Of a stretch of 64,000 nucleotides of DNA, positions 52,364 through 63,709 are shown piece after piece. Position 1 is the stretch's first letter; each line of letters begins with the position of its first letter. A program made the translations under genes and the position numbers. Under the pieces are notes generated by a model. The model saw nothing but the letters and a program-made list of their open reading frames with translations, was not told the DNA's origin and searched no databases. The DNA lies in the NCBI GenBank assembly GCA_963710205.1, contig CAVPZG010000006.1, forward strand, positions 434,001 to 498,000. The letters run 5' to 3'. The DNA is from Pacificimonas sp963710205 (GTDB lineage: Bacteria; Pseudomonadota; Alphaproteobacteria; Sphingomonadales; Sphingomonadaceae).

Positions 52364-55281
52364 ATGAATGAAATGAGTGCTTCCCCGCTGGACGACCCCG
52401 ATCTTGAAAATGTCGGGGCCGGTTTTATCGAGGCGCTTTACCGGAAATATGCCGATAATCCTTCCAGCGTTGACGAAAGCTGGCAGCGTTATTTCGCCGG
52501 TCTGGAACGGGTCGCCGACACATCGGGACCGTCATGGCAGCGTGCGAACTGGCCGATCTCGGCGACCGACGATCTGACCTCGGCGCTCGACCCCACACAG
52601 ATGATGCCCGAAAGGAACGCGGACGCGCCGCTTAAGGGCAGCGTGGCCGAGGCCGCGCCCGCTCGGACGCGCGCAGCGTCAGTCAGGACGACATCCGCCG
52701 CGCCGCCGAAGATTCGCTCAACGCCATGATGCTGATCCGCACATACCGCGTGCGCGGACATCTGGCGGCGAAGCTCGATCCGCTCGGCCTGGCCGAACGC
52801 GAAATTCCGAAGGAACTCACTCCCGAATATCATGGCTTTGTCGGTGCGGACCAGCACCGGGTCGTGCATCTGGGCGGCGTTCTCGGCCTTGAGGCGACCA
52901 CCGTCGCCGAGCTGGTGCAGATTCTGCAGGCCAATTACTGCGGCCATGTCGGTACGGAATATATGCACATCAACGACCGGACGGAGCGGCGCTTTATCCA
53001 GGACCGGATCGAAGGCCGCGACACGGACATCGAATTCACGCCCGAAGGCAAGAAGGCGATCCTCAACAAGCTGATCGAGGCGGAGGAATTCGAGAATTTC
53101 CTCGGCCGGAAATATGTCGGCACGAAGCGTTTCGGCCTCGATGGCGGCGAGGCGATGATCCCGGCGCTCGAGTCCATCATCAAGATTGGCGGCGCGAACG
53201 GCGCGAAGGAAATCGTCATCGGCATGGCCCATCGCGGGCGCCTCAACGTCCTTGCCAATGTGATGCAGAAGCCCTTTCAGGCCATCTTCCACGAATTTGC
53301 CGGCGGGTCGTCGAACCCGGAAGATGTCGGCGGATCGGGCGATGTCAAATATCATCTCGGCACGTCCACCGACCGCGAATTCGACGGCAACATCGTGCAC
53401 CTGTCGCTGACGCCAAACCCGTCGCATCTTGAGGCCGTCGATCCTGTCGTTCTGGGAAAGACCCGCGCGGCGCAGCAGATCCGCGGCGATATCACCCGTG
53501 ACGAGGTCGTGCCGCTGCTCCTCCACGGCGATGCCGCCTTTGCCATGCAGGGCGTGGTCGCCGAATGTTTCGGTTTTTCCGGCGTCGAGGGCTATAATAC
53601 CGGCGGCTGCATCCACTTCATCATCAACAACCAGATCGGGTTCACGACCAGCCCGCAATTCGGCCGCTCCAGCCCCTATCCCAGCGACATGGGGAAGATC
53701 GTGCAGGCACCGATTTTCCATGTGAACGGCGACGATCCCGAGGCCGTGACCTTCGTGACGAAACTCGCCACCGAATTCCGTGCGAAGTTCAACCGCGACG
53801 TCGTCATCGACATGTGGTGCTTTCGCCAGCACGGCCATAACGAGGGCGACGAGCCGAGCTTTACCCAGCCGCTCATGTACAAGGCCATCAAGAAAAAAGC
53901 CGATGTATCGGAGGTCTATGGCGCGCGCCTGCGTGAAGAGGGCATTATCGACGACAAGTGGATGGAGGCCGCGAAAAACGCCTTCACCGCAACGCTCGAG
54001 GAGAGTTTCGAGGCTGCGCCCGGCTACAAGCCCGACAAGGCCGACTGGTTCGAGGGCCGCTGGGTCGGTCTCGGCCTGCCGGGCGGAGAGGAGGGCGACC
54101 GCCGCGCCGCCCTCACTGGCGTGGACTCGAACAAGTTGCGCGCGCTGATGGAGAAGATCAGCGCCGTCCCGGAAGGCTTCGCACAGCACAAGACGCTGAC
54201 CCGCGTCATGAAGGCTCGCGTAAAGGCCGTGACCGAAAATGCCGGTCTCGACTGGGCGACCGCGGAATCGCTCGCCTTCGCATCGCTTCTGGAGGAGGGA
54301 TATGGCGTCCGTCTGTCCGGTCAGGATTCCGGGCGCGGCACCTTCAGCCAGCGCCATGCCGTCTGGACCGACCAGAATAACGGCTCCAAATATGTTCCCT
54401 TGCAGCAGGTCGACAAGAAATTCCGCGTCTATGATTCTCCTCTGTCGGAATATGGCGTCCTCGGTTTTGAATATGGCTATGCGCTGACCGACCCGAAATC
54501 GCTGGTGATGTGGGAGGCGCAGTTCGGCGATTTCGCCAATGGCGCGCAGATCATGATCGACCAGTTCATCGCATCGGGCGAGGTGAAATGGCTGCGCTCC
54601 AACGGGCTCGTGATGCTGCTCCCGCATGGCTATGAGGGGCAGGGGCCGGAACATTCGTCGGCCCGTCCGGAACGCTTCCTGCAGCTTTGCGCCGAGGACA
54701 ACATGCAGGTCGTGAACTGCACGACGCCGGAAAACTACTTCCATGTCCTGCGCCGCCAGATGCACCGCGATTTCCGCAAGCCGCTCATCATCATGACGCC
54801 GAAATCGCTGCTCAGGCACAAGGCGGCGACCTCGACGCTCGATGAGCTGTCGGGCGAGAGCCATTTCAAGCGCATCATTTCCGATCGCACCGAAATCGCC
54901 GACGAAAAGGTGAAGCGCCTCATCCTGTGCACCGGGAAGGTCTATTACGACCTGGCGGAAAAGCGTGACGAACTGGGTCTGAAGGACACCAGCATCGTGC
55001 GCATCGAACAGCTCTATCCTTTCCCGCTTGAACCGCTGATCGTGCGCATGAAGCGCATGAAGAACCTGGAAACGGTGGTCTGGGCGCAGGAGGAACCGAA
55101 GAACCAGGGCTACTGGTTCTTCACGGAACATTATATCGAGCGCGCGCTCGATAGCGCGGGTTCCAGACCGAAACGTCCGGTCTATGCGGGACGCGGCCCC
55201 GCCGCCGCGCCCGCCACCGGCATCGCCTCACGCCACGCGGCGCAGCAGAAACAACTGGTCGAGGACGCGCTGAGCGCCTGA
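52364..55281 (+). pseudogene. sucA: 2-oxoglutarate dehydrogenase E1 component, single-base frameshift
   Basis: E1 decarboxylates 2-oxoglutarate using thiamine diphosphate. The first frame (52364-52729) gives the start with GAGFIEALYRKYADNPSSVD, a helical E2-binding region. After about 52661 the protein continues in another frame: SVSQDDIRRAAEDSLNAMML, RTYRVRGHLAAKLDPLGLAE, FGLDGGEAMIPALESIIKIG, GMAHRGRLNVLANVMQKPF and LPHGYEGQGPEHSSARPERF. Adding one base in CCCGCTCGG (about 52661) yields EAAPASDARSVSQDDIRRAA and a 972-residue E1 of normal length. sucB follows after 27 bases. A missing base in the sequence is the simplest explanation. Confidence 0.9.
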
Positions 55282-55308
55282 CCGACAATCATTTGAAGGA
55301 CGATTTTC

Positions 55309-56583
55309 ATGCCTATTGACGTCACCATCCCCGCGCTCGGCGAATCCGTTACCGAGGCGACCGTAGGAGAATGGTTGAAACAGCCCGGCGACAGTGTCGA
55401 GGTCGATGAGCCCATTGTCAGTCTGGAAACCGACAAGGTGGCCGTCGAGGTGCCGTCGCCCGTGGCGGGCGTTCTCGCCGAACAGCTGGCACAGGTCGGC
55501 GATGAGGTCGAAGTCGGCGCGGTCATCGCCCGCATGGAAGAGGGCGGCGCATCGTCGGAGGACAAGTCCGCACCGTCCACCGCGAAGCCAGAGCCCGAGG
55601 ACGAAGAGAAGACCGACATCGCGGAGGCGGAGGACGACGGTGAAGGCGATGTCGCCACAGTCGACAACCCGCTGTCCCCGGCCGTGAAGCGCCTGCTCGC
55701 CGAGCATAATATCGATCCGGCCGACGTGAAGGGTAAAGGGAAGGGCGGACGCATCCTGAAGGAGGATGTGCAGCGTTTCATCGCCAGCGGCGCGTCAGCG
55801 AAAAAGTCAGCGCCCGCCGACGCCAGGGCGTCCGCACCGGCCGGCAGTGCCTCGCCGCCCGCCGCCGCTGCCGCTGCCGGCAGCCGAAACGAGGAGCGCA
55901 AAAAGATGTCGCGCCTCAGGAAAACCATCGCGTCGCGCCTGAAGGAGGCGCAGGACACGGCCGCCATGCTGACGACGTTCAACGATGTCGACATGACCGC
56001 CGTCATGGAGGCGCGCAACCGCTACAAGGAGAGCTTCGAGAAGAAGCACGGCGTCCGCCTCGGCTTCATGTCCTTCTTCACGAAGGCCTGTTCGCTCGCG
56101 CTCAGGGATGTGCCCGCTGTCAACGCCATGATCGACGGCGATGAGATCGTCTACCGCGACTATGCCGACATCGGTGTTGCGGTTTCCTCACCCGGCGGCC
56201 TCGTCGTTCCCGTCCTCCGCGATGCCGACAAGTTGAGCTTCGCCGAGACCGAGAAGGCCATTGGCGATTTCGGCCGCCGTGCGCGTGACGGCGAACTCAA
56301 GCTTGAGGAACTGCAGGGCGGCACCTTCACGATTTCCAACGGCGGCGTCTTCGGTTCGCTGATGTCGACGCCGATCCTCAACACGCCGCAATCGGGCGTG
56401 CTCGGCATGCACCGCATCGAGGATCGCCCGGTCGCCAGGGACGGCGAGGTCGTCATCCGCCCGATGATGTATCTGGCGCTCAGCTATGACCACCGCATTG
56501 TCGATGGCCGCGAGGCCGTGACCTTCCTCGTCCGCGTCAAGGAGGCCATCGAGGATCCGACCCGTCTGGTTCTCGACCTGTAA
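55309..56583 (+). CDS. sucB: Dihydrolipoyllysine succinyltransferase (E2 of 2-oxoglutarate dehydrogenase)
   Basis: The protein has 424 residues. The N-terminal lipoyl domain carries the modified Lys in PIVSLETDKVAVEVPSPVAG. A Pro/Ala/Glu-rich linker leads to the E1/E3-binding domain NPLSPAVKRLLAEHNIDPAD. The catalytic domain ends with LALSYDHRIVDGREAVTFLV, containing the active-site His. It transfers the succinyl group from lipoate to CoA. It lies directly downstream of sucA; lpdA follows after one intervening gene. Confidence 0.96.
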   Translation: MPIDVTIPALGESVTEATVGEWLKQPGDSVEVDEPIVSLETDKVAVEVPSPVAGVLAEQLAQVGDEVEVGAVIARMEEGGASSEDKSAPSTAKPEPEDEEKTDIAEAEDDGEGDVATVDNPLSPAVKRLLAEHNIDPADVKGKGKGGRILKEDVQRFIASGASAKKSAPADARASAPAGSASPPAAAAAAGSRNEERKKMSRLRKTIASRLKEAQDTAAMLTTFNDVDMTAVMEARNRYKESFEKKHGVRLGFMSFFTKACSLALRDVPAVNAMIDGDEIVYRDYADIGVAVSSPGGLVVPVLRDADKLSFAETEKAIGDFGRRARDGELKLEELQGGTFTISNGGVFGSLMSTPILNTPQSGVLGMHRIEDRPVARDGEVVIRPMMYLALSYDHRIVDGREAVTFLVRVKEAIEDPTRLVLDL

Positions 56584-56628
56584 GGTCGGTCATTGCCCCT
56601 TAACCCGCGCCGCTTTAGAGGCGCGGGT

Positions 56629-57408
56629 ATGAAGGTTTTCCGTCTTGTCCTCCTGACAATGGCCGCGCTCGGCCTCGCGATTGCGCTCTTTTTCGGCCTC
56701 AGCCGCTATCAGGATCAAAATGTTTTTCGCGACACGATCGCCGCCAATATTTCCGCGCCTGTCGGCACCGGGAAATTCGTCGAACAGCTGAATACATGGG
56801 TCTACAACAAGGAGGGTTTTGCCCAGTGCACGGCCCGCTATGTCTGGGATCCGCTCGGGGCGACGCCCATGCAGATTTACGAGGCGGGCGGCGACTGTTC
56901 GGACAAGTCCCGCCTGCTGTCGGCCATGCTGGACAGCGTCGGCATGGACTCGACGCTCGTCATGCTGCAGCCTTGCCGGACGTGCGCGTCCACCCACACC
57001 ATCGTCAATGCGCAAGTGGACGGCGACGTGGTCGCTGCCGATCCGGTTTACGACATGGTCTGGCCCGATCCGCGGGGCGGCTATTATGACGTGGCCGACA
57101 TCCGCGATGACAATGCGATCCTGATGGACCGGCTTGAGGAGCTGAAACGTCAGCGTCCGCTTCCCGACAAGATCCATTTCCATTCGCCCGACGAGATGAA
57201 ATATGGCTTTCCGAAAACCATCAACTGGGATCGGGATGGCCTGTTCTCGGCCCTTGGCGGCATTGTCGGGCAGTTTACCGACGAACCCTATCTGGTGCAG
57301 CGCCCGCGTATCTTTGAGGATCCCAAACTCTTCCTGATGTGGGCGGGGCTCGGAATCGCGTCGCTTGCGGGAATTTTGCTGATCCTGTTCCGGCGGCGGT
57401 TTCACTAG
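56629..57408 (+). CDS. Transglutaminase-like cysteine protease-fold protein, membrane-anchored
   Basis: The protein has 259 residues. N-terminal helix LVLLTMAALGLAIALFFGLS and C-terminal helix LFLMWAGLGIASLAGILLIL flank an exported domain. A transglutaminase-type triad is suggested by GGDCSDKSRLLSAMLDSVGM (Cys), CASTHTIVNAQVDG (His) and VAADPVYDMVW (Asp). The activity could be proteolysis or cross-linking; no substrate is evident. The ATG at 56629 is preceded by GAGG. It sits between sucB and lpdA, an odd place for an envelope protein. Confidence 0.78.
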   Translation: MKVFRLVLLTMAALGLAIALFFGLSRYQDQNVFRDTIAANISAPVGTGKFVEQLNTWVYNKEGFAQCTARYVWDPLGATPMQIYEAGGDCSDKSRLLSAMLDSVGMDSTLVMLQPCRTCASTHTIVNAQVDGDVVAADPVYDMVWPDPRGGYYDVADIRDDNAILMDRLEELKRQRPLPDKIHFHSPDEMKYGFPKTINWDRDGLFSALGGIVGQFTDEPYLVQRPRIFEDPKLFLMWAGLGIASLAGILLILFRRRFH

Positions 57409-57467
57409 GCCCGCTGGCACACTAAGTAGGCGTTCGATCTTCCCCCCAATCTAAGGATTTTTCGAAC

Positions 57468-58859
<1,392 letters not shown>

Positions 58860-59080
58860 GCCCGCCAACCTCCCGCCTGAAAGGCTGCGGCGGTCCTTGA
58901 GCGATTTCCAATGGCGGCTTTCGACCCTAAAATCGGGTTAATCAACTTATTCCGAAAGAGATTCACATACCTGAAAGCGGTCATTGGCTTTTCAAAAGCG
59001 GACGCACGCGAACAACGACAAGTGAGCGTTGCTCGTTGTACTTGCCAGCCCATCCAACCTATTGGCACTAGCCTGACCTC

Positions 59081-59782
59081 ATGCTTCGACTAGTTACCAT
59101 GATTGGCCATGTCTTTTTGCCACTTGCGGCGGCCACTGCCCAAGTGCCGTCAGAAACAGAACAGAAAAGTGCTAGAAAACAATTGGCTGCGGGCACAGGA
59201 ATCACAACGCGCTTTCGAGAGGGAGCTATTTGACCGCGCCGGTTTCCCTTCGATAGCAGAACAGAACCTCGAAGGGCGGGAAGTTCGACGATTGCTGTTA
59301 CGCGATCCCTACGGAATGCTCGCTGTGCCGGGTGTCGAATTGGAGCGGCTCAGCAATGGCCGGATAAAGTTGCGCTTGCAATACGTCGGTTGGTCATCTG
59401 CCCCAAAAGCTGTCGATCGTTCAGCGTGGGACAAACTAGTTAGCAACAGTCAGCCATTTATTCCGAGACAGAGTTTCGAGCTGTTTCAAAACTGGATGAG
59501 CCGCCGCCAATGCCGGCTGTCTGCCATGGGTGGATCGCTCGATTACAAGCTGACTATTTCAGAACTGCAAGTTGGACAGCTTGTGGGACGGGCGCGTCGG
59601 GGCCTCATTTTGATTACATCATTGACATCATTAGGCTTGCGATGGCCACTAAGCCCGAATGTGCTTTTGACGACAAGGATCCATTCTGGTCTTTCAATAA
59701 ATGCTTTGCTGCGTCTCAAGAGCTTGACGATCCTGAACTTGAACGCGCCCTTGCAATCTTTCGGAAAATGCGACGGGAATGA
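59081..59782 (+). pseudogene. Small secreted protein of unknown function, two compensating indels
   Basis: A signal peptide MLRLVTMIGHVFLPLAAATA begins at ATG 59081. The coding then passes one frame over (AFERELFDRAGFPSIAEQN, VRRLLLRDPYGMLAVPGVEL) and returns to the starting frame near 59490 (DEPPPMPAVCHGWIARLQAD, CAFDDKDPFWSFNKCFAAS), ending at 59782. One extra and one missing base would explain it, and the restored protein has 233 residues. The mature part has Cys residues in VCHGW, ACGTG, PECAF and NKCF that may form disulfides. I do not recognise a named family. Confidence 0.6.
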
Positions 59783-59901
59783 CAGGCGAATCTGAATTGA
59801 TAAGTGCAAGAACGAGGCGAAATCGAGCAGTGTGTTCTCTATTCTTCGCAAAGAAAATGCCTTGGCTCCGGGTGACCGAGTCAGATCAAATTTTCATTAC
59901 G

Positions 59902-59943
59902 GAGCGTGACGCGAAGGCTGCCAAGGCAGCATAGGTCACGCTC
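59902..59943. repeat. 42-base hairpin-forming inverted repeat
   Basis: Outer arms GAGCGTGAC (59902-59910) and GTCACGCTC (59935-59943) are perfectly complementary. Inside them GCTGCC (59917-59922) and GGCAGC (59925-59930) form a second stem with loop AA. Asymmetric internal bulges separate the two stems. No T run follows, so a terminator is not clear. It could be a mobile-element end, a recombination site or a structured RNA. Confidence 0.5.
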
Positions 59944-60464
59944 TGGTCGAGTGTCGCTCATCCAGCAGACGCGTCAGACTGACGCTCGAGTGACCGGGAT
60001 ATCCAAGCTTTATCATGTACTTCAATGATCTGACATTGCGGTAGATTGGAGCTGTGCACCGGGAAGATACTGTGAGCGTGCGACATTAAGAAAGAGCTCT
60101 CGGACGGCGGCTTATGCCGATTCATGGACCATCCGAAAGCTCGACAGATTGACGCGTGCTCACTCCCGGCCTAACAAAGGACTTTGCAATGGGGCGAGCC
60201 CCTGCATACCCTATTTTGCTAATTACCCAGTGGCAATTTTATTCCGATCTCCTAGCAATGACCAGTAGGGCGCGAACAGTCTCCTCTGGCCGATCCCACA
60301 TCGGGAAGTGTCGGCTACGCTACGAACGAGCAGTCGCCAGGGAAGCCTTGACGCGACGGTGCTGGACGGAGACAAGCGATTTTCGTGTCGGGACCTGCGA
60401 CAACTACGCGAATCCTGGGCCGCAACTAGATGCATCTGCGGCAGATAGGGCGAAGAAGGTGCGC

Positions 60465-60539
60465 TCAGCAAACTTGCGCTTTCAGCGCAGCGGGCGCCGC
60501 AAGCAGCCCAGCCAAGAGTGATATTGAGAATATACGCAT
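60465..60539 (-). pseudogene. Signal-peptide remnant of a lost secreted protein
   Basis: ATG at 60539, preceded by AGGAGG, opens a perfect Sec signal peptide (RIFSISLLAGLLAAPAALKA) but stops after 24 codons. Downstream frames contain stops within about 60 bases of one another, so the mature protein is lost or badly shifted. A good ribosome site on a dead gene supports recent decay or sequence error. Confidence 0.45.
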
Positions 60540-61051
60540 GTTGGAACAGCCCCCTCCTAGCAAGCATGCATACCGTATACAGATCGCTTCTCAACAGGCA
60601 ACTATCTAGCTTCACTCAAATGGGCCCGTATGATGTCCAGATTGCCGAATGCTCAGGCCAAGAGCGGACGTCCGCTTCCGGCCCAATCCTTGCCAGAGCG
60701 ACGATGTCCGCTTTTCCCAGCTCACTGACTGAAAACAGACTGTCAACATTCCACCCCAATTCCCGGCATTCCCGCTGTCCTACACCTGCCCCGATCCGGT
60801 ATAGCTTTGCGTGGCCGGGAACAGGCTTTCGGAAACTGGGAAAGAAATGGCTCATGAGTGGGGGGAGGGCAGCATATCGGCGGGTCACACGCGGGTCACA
60901 GCGATTCGCTAGCTCTGTCCGAATTCCGTAATGATTTCCTGCATCCGTCGTCAAAACGCGTGTGACCCTGCCGTCCGCTACGTCGTGCCCGACGCTGCCT
61001 GTGCGCCCGCGCGTCTTCCCTCCGGCCCCATCCGTCACTAAGTCGCGCCGC

Positions 61052-63709
61052 ATGACCTCGACCAACGACATCCGCGCCAGCTTCCTCGACTATTTCAAGA
61101 CAGCGGGTCACATGCCCGTGCCGTCCGCGCCGCTGGTGCCCCAAAACGATCCGACACTGATGTTCGTCAACGCGGGCATGGTGCCGTTCAAGAATGTCTT
61201 TACGGGCCGCGAAAGCCGCGACTACACCACCGCGACGTCGGCGCAGAAATGCGTGCGCGCGGGCGGCAAGCATAACGATCTCGAAAATGTCGGCTTCACC
61301 GCAAGGCATCATACATTTTTTGAAATGATGGGGAATTTTTCCTTCGGCGACTATTTCAAGGCCGAGGCCATCGAGCATGCGTGGAAACTGGTCACTGGAA
61401 TCTGGGGGATCGACCCGAACCGTCTGACCGCGACCGTCTATCACACCGATGACGAGGCCTTCGACCTCTGGAAGAAGATCTCCGGCCTCCCCGAAGCCCG
61501 CATCATCCGGATCTCGGGCAGTGACAATTTCTGGTCCATGGGCGACACCGGCCCGTGCGGTCCCTGTTCCGAACTCTTCTATGATCATGGTGACCATATC
61601 GCAGGTGGCCCTCCCGGTTCGCCGGACGAGGACGGTGACCGCTTCGTCGAAATCTGGAACCTGGTGTTCATGCAATATGATCAGGGCGCGGACGGAACGC
61701 GTACCGAGCTGCCGAAACCCAGCATCGATACCGGCATGGGCCTCGAACGCGCCGCCGCTGTCCTGCAGGGCACGCATGATAATTTCGAGATTGACCTGTT
61801 TCGCGCGCTCACCGAGGCCGCCGCCGAGCTGGCGCACACCCCGCGCGAGGGCGAATTCAAGACCTCGCTCCGCGTCATCGCCGACCATGTTCGGGCGGGC
61901 AGCTTCCTCATCGCCGACGGCGTGCTGCCGGGCAATGAGGGGCGCGGCTATGTACTTCGCCGCATCCTGCGCCGCGCCATCCGCCACGCGCATATTTCCG
62001 GCGCGAAGGATCCGCTCCTGCACCGGCTCGCCCCGGTGCTGGCGGGCCAGATGGGGACAGCCTATCCCGAACTCGTCCGCGCGCAGCCGCTCATCACGCA
62101 GACGCTTGAGCAGGAGGAAGTCCGCTTCCGCCAGACCCTCGACCGCGGCCTCAAGCTGCTGGACGAGGAAGCGGGCGATCTTGGGCAGGGCGATACGCTT
62201 CCCGGCGAAACGGCGTTCAGGCTCTACGACACGTTCGGCTTTCCCTATGACCTGACGGAGGACGCGCTGAAGGCAAAGGGCGTCGCGGTCGACCGCGCCG
62301 GCTTCGACGCCGCGATGGCCGAACAGAAGGCTGCGGCACGCGCCGCCTGGTCCGGCAGCGGCGGGACCGCCGATGAGACGCTCTGGTTCGACATTGCCGA
62401 ACGTGAAGGCGCGACGGAATTTACCGGCTACAGCGCCGACGAAAGCGATGGCAGGATCGTCGCGCTGGTCAGGGACGGCGCGGAAGTGGAAAGCGTCTCG
62501 GCGGGCGATGAGGTTCTGATTCTTGCCAACCAGACGCCCTTCTATGGCGAAAGCGGCGGCCAGACCGGCGATGCGGGAACACTGACCGCCACCAATGGCG
62601 CACTGGCCTCCATTTCATCCACTTCAAAGCCGCTCGGACGGCTGCATGTTCATCATGCGAAGGTTGAGGAGGGTACGATAAGCGTCGGCGATGTCGCACA
62701 TTTTCAGGTCGATGCCGCGCGCCGGGAACGCATCCGCGCGAACCACAGCGCGACGCATCTCATGCATGCCGCCCTGCGGTCCGCCCTTGGCGAGCATGTC
62801 ACGCAAAAGGGATCGCTTGTCGCCGAGGATCGCTTCCGCTTCGATTTCAGCCACCCCAAGGCGCTGAGTGCTGACGAAATCGCTGCCATCGAAGCCGACG
62901 TAAACGCGCAAATTCGCGGTAACGAGGCTGTGCTGACCCGGTTGATGACCCCGGATGCCGCTATCGAAGCGGGCGCGATGGCGCTGTTCGGAGAGAAATA
63001 TGGCGACGAGGTCCGCGTTCTTTCGATGGGCAGAACCGGCGACAGGGACTTCTCCGTCGAGCTTTGCGGCGGCACGCATGTGAAGGCGCTTGGCGATATC
63101 GGCCTCTTCAAGATCATCGGCGAAAGCGCCGTTTCATCGGGCGTGCGCCGGATCGAGGCGCTGACCGGAGAGGCCGCCCGTCTTTATCTGCAGACGCAGG
63201 AAGACCGGCTGACCGAAGCCGCGGCCACGCTGAAGGCAGCGCCCGCGGACGTTCCGGCGCGCATCGCCGCGCTCGTCGATGAACGGAAACGCCTCGAAAG
63301 GGAGCTGGCGGCGGCGAAAAAGGCCCTCGCGCTGGGCGGCGGACCCGGCAGCGGCGAAAGCGGTCCTGACATCGAAACCATCGGCAGCGTCAAATTCATT
63401 GGCCAGATCGCGGACGGTCTCGAAGCGAAAAGCCTGCGCGGCGCCGTTGACGAAGCCAAGGCCAAGCTCGGCTCCGGCATCGCCGCCATCATCGCCGTGA
63501 ACGACGGCCGCGCCAGCGTTGCCGTCGGCGTGACCGATGACCTGAAGGCGGACCATGATGCCGTTGCGCTTCTCCGCGCAGCCGTTGAGACACTGGGCGG
63601 CAAGGGCGGCGGCGGCCGTCCGGACATGGCGCAGGGCGGCGGCCCCGATGGCGACAAGGCTGCCGAAGCGCTCGCGGCGATCCGGGACCGTCTGGCGGAC
63701 GCAGCCTGA
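61052..63709 (+). CDS. alaS: Alanyl-tRNA synthetase
   Basis: The protein has 885 residues from the ATG at 61052 (TSTNDIRASFLDYFKTAGH); the frame is open from 60962 but that extension is not conserved. Class II catalytic motifs include MFVNAGMVPFKNVFTGRE and HHTFFEMMGNFSFGDYFK. The editing domain has the zinc-binding His pair NHSATHLMHAAL and VELCGGTHVKALGDIG. The C-terminal C-Ala domain contains a Gly-rich KGGGGRPDMAQGGGPDG. It charges tRNA-Ala and clears Ser and Gly errors. Confidence 0.97.
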   Translation: MTSTNDIRASFLDYFKTAGHMPVPSAPLVPQNDPTLMFVNAGMVPFKNVFTGRESRDYTTATSAQKCVRAGGKHNDLENVGFTARHHTFFEMMGNFSFGDYFKAEAIEHAWKLVTGIWGIDPNRLTATVYHTDDEAFDLWKKISGLPEARIIRISGSDNFWSMGDTGPCGPCSELFYDHGDHIAGGPPGSPDEDGDRFVEIWNLVFMQYDQGADGTRTELPKPSIDTGMGLERAAAVLQGTHDNFEIDLFRALTEAAAELAHTPREGEFKTSLRVIADHVRAGSFLIADGVLPGNEGRGYVLRRILRRAIRHAHISGAKDPLLHRLAPVLAGQMGTAYPELVRAQPLITQTLEQEEVRFRQTLDRGLKLLDEEAGDLGQGDTLPGETAFRLYDTFGFPYDLTEDALKAKGVAVDRAGFDAAMAEQKAAARAAWSGSGGTADETLWFDIAEREGATEFTGYSADESDGRIVALVRDGAEVESVSAGDEVLILANQTPFYGESGGQTGDAGTLTATNGALASISSTSKPLGRLHVHHAKVEEGTISVGDVAHFQVDAARRERIRANHSATHLMHAALRSALGEHVTQKGSLVAEDRFRFDFSHPKALSADEIAAIEADVNAQIRGNEAVLTRLMTPDAAIEAGAMALFGEKYGDEVRVLSMGRTGDRDFSVELCGGTHVKALGDIGLFKIIGESAVSSGVRRIEALTGEAARLYLQTQEDRLTEAAATLKAAPADVPARIAALVDERKRLERELAAAKKALALGGGPGSGESGPDIETIGSVKFIGQIADGLEAKSLRGAVDEAKAKLGSGIAAIIAVNDGRASVAVGVTDDLKADHDAVALLRAAVETLGGKGGGGRPDMAQGGGPDGDKAAEALAAIRDRLADAA

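Larger units (their letters stand above)
58860..61051. other. Lower-GC, gene-poor degenerate island between lpdA and alaS
   Basis: The base composition is visibly poorer in G+C than the flanking genes and no long intact gene was found. It contains a broken secreted-protein gene (59081-59782), a 42-base hairpin (59902-59943), a signal-peptide remnant on the minus strand (60465-60539) and three copies of an AAAGCGGAC-like word (58994-59003, within 60663-60676, and reversed at 60706-60715). I see no integrase, transposase or tRNA. Decayed foreign DNA is the best guess. The upstream sequences for alaS lie at its right end. Confidence 0.6.

Noticed and set aside
52489..55131. 880-codon open frame on the minus strand
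   Set aside because: It lies wholly antisense to sucA, whose protein matches 2-oxoglutarate dehydrogenase E1; the mirror frame is a codon-bias artefact of high GC.
60880..60960. Possible tRNA 3' end near the alaS upstream region
   Set aside because: Two GCGGGTCAC words are present, but no cloverleaf with acceptor, anticodon and T arms could be drawn.
60896..62023. 375-codon minus-strand open frame
   Set aside because: Antisense to the alaS catalytic domain; no family features.
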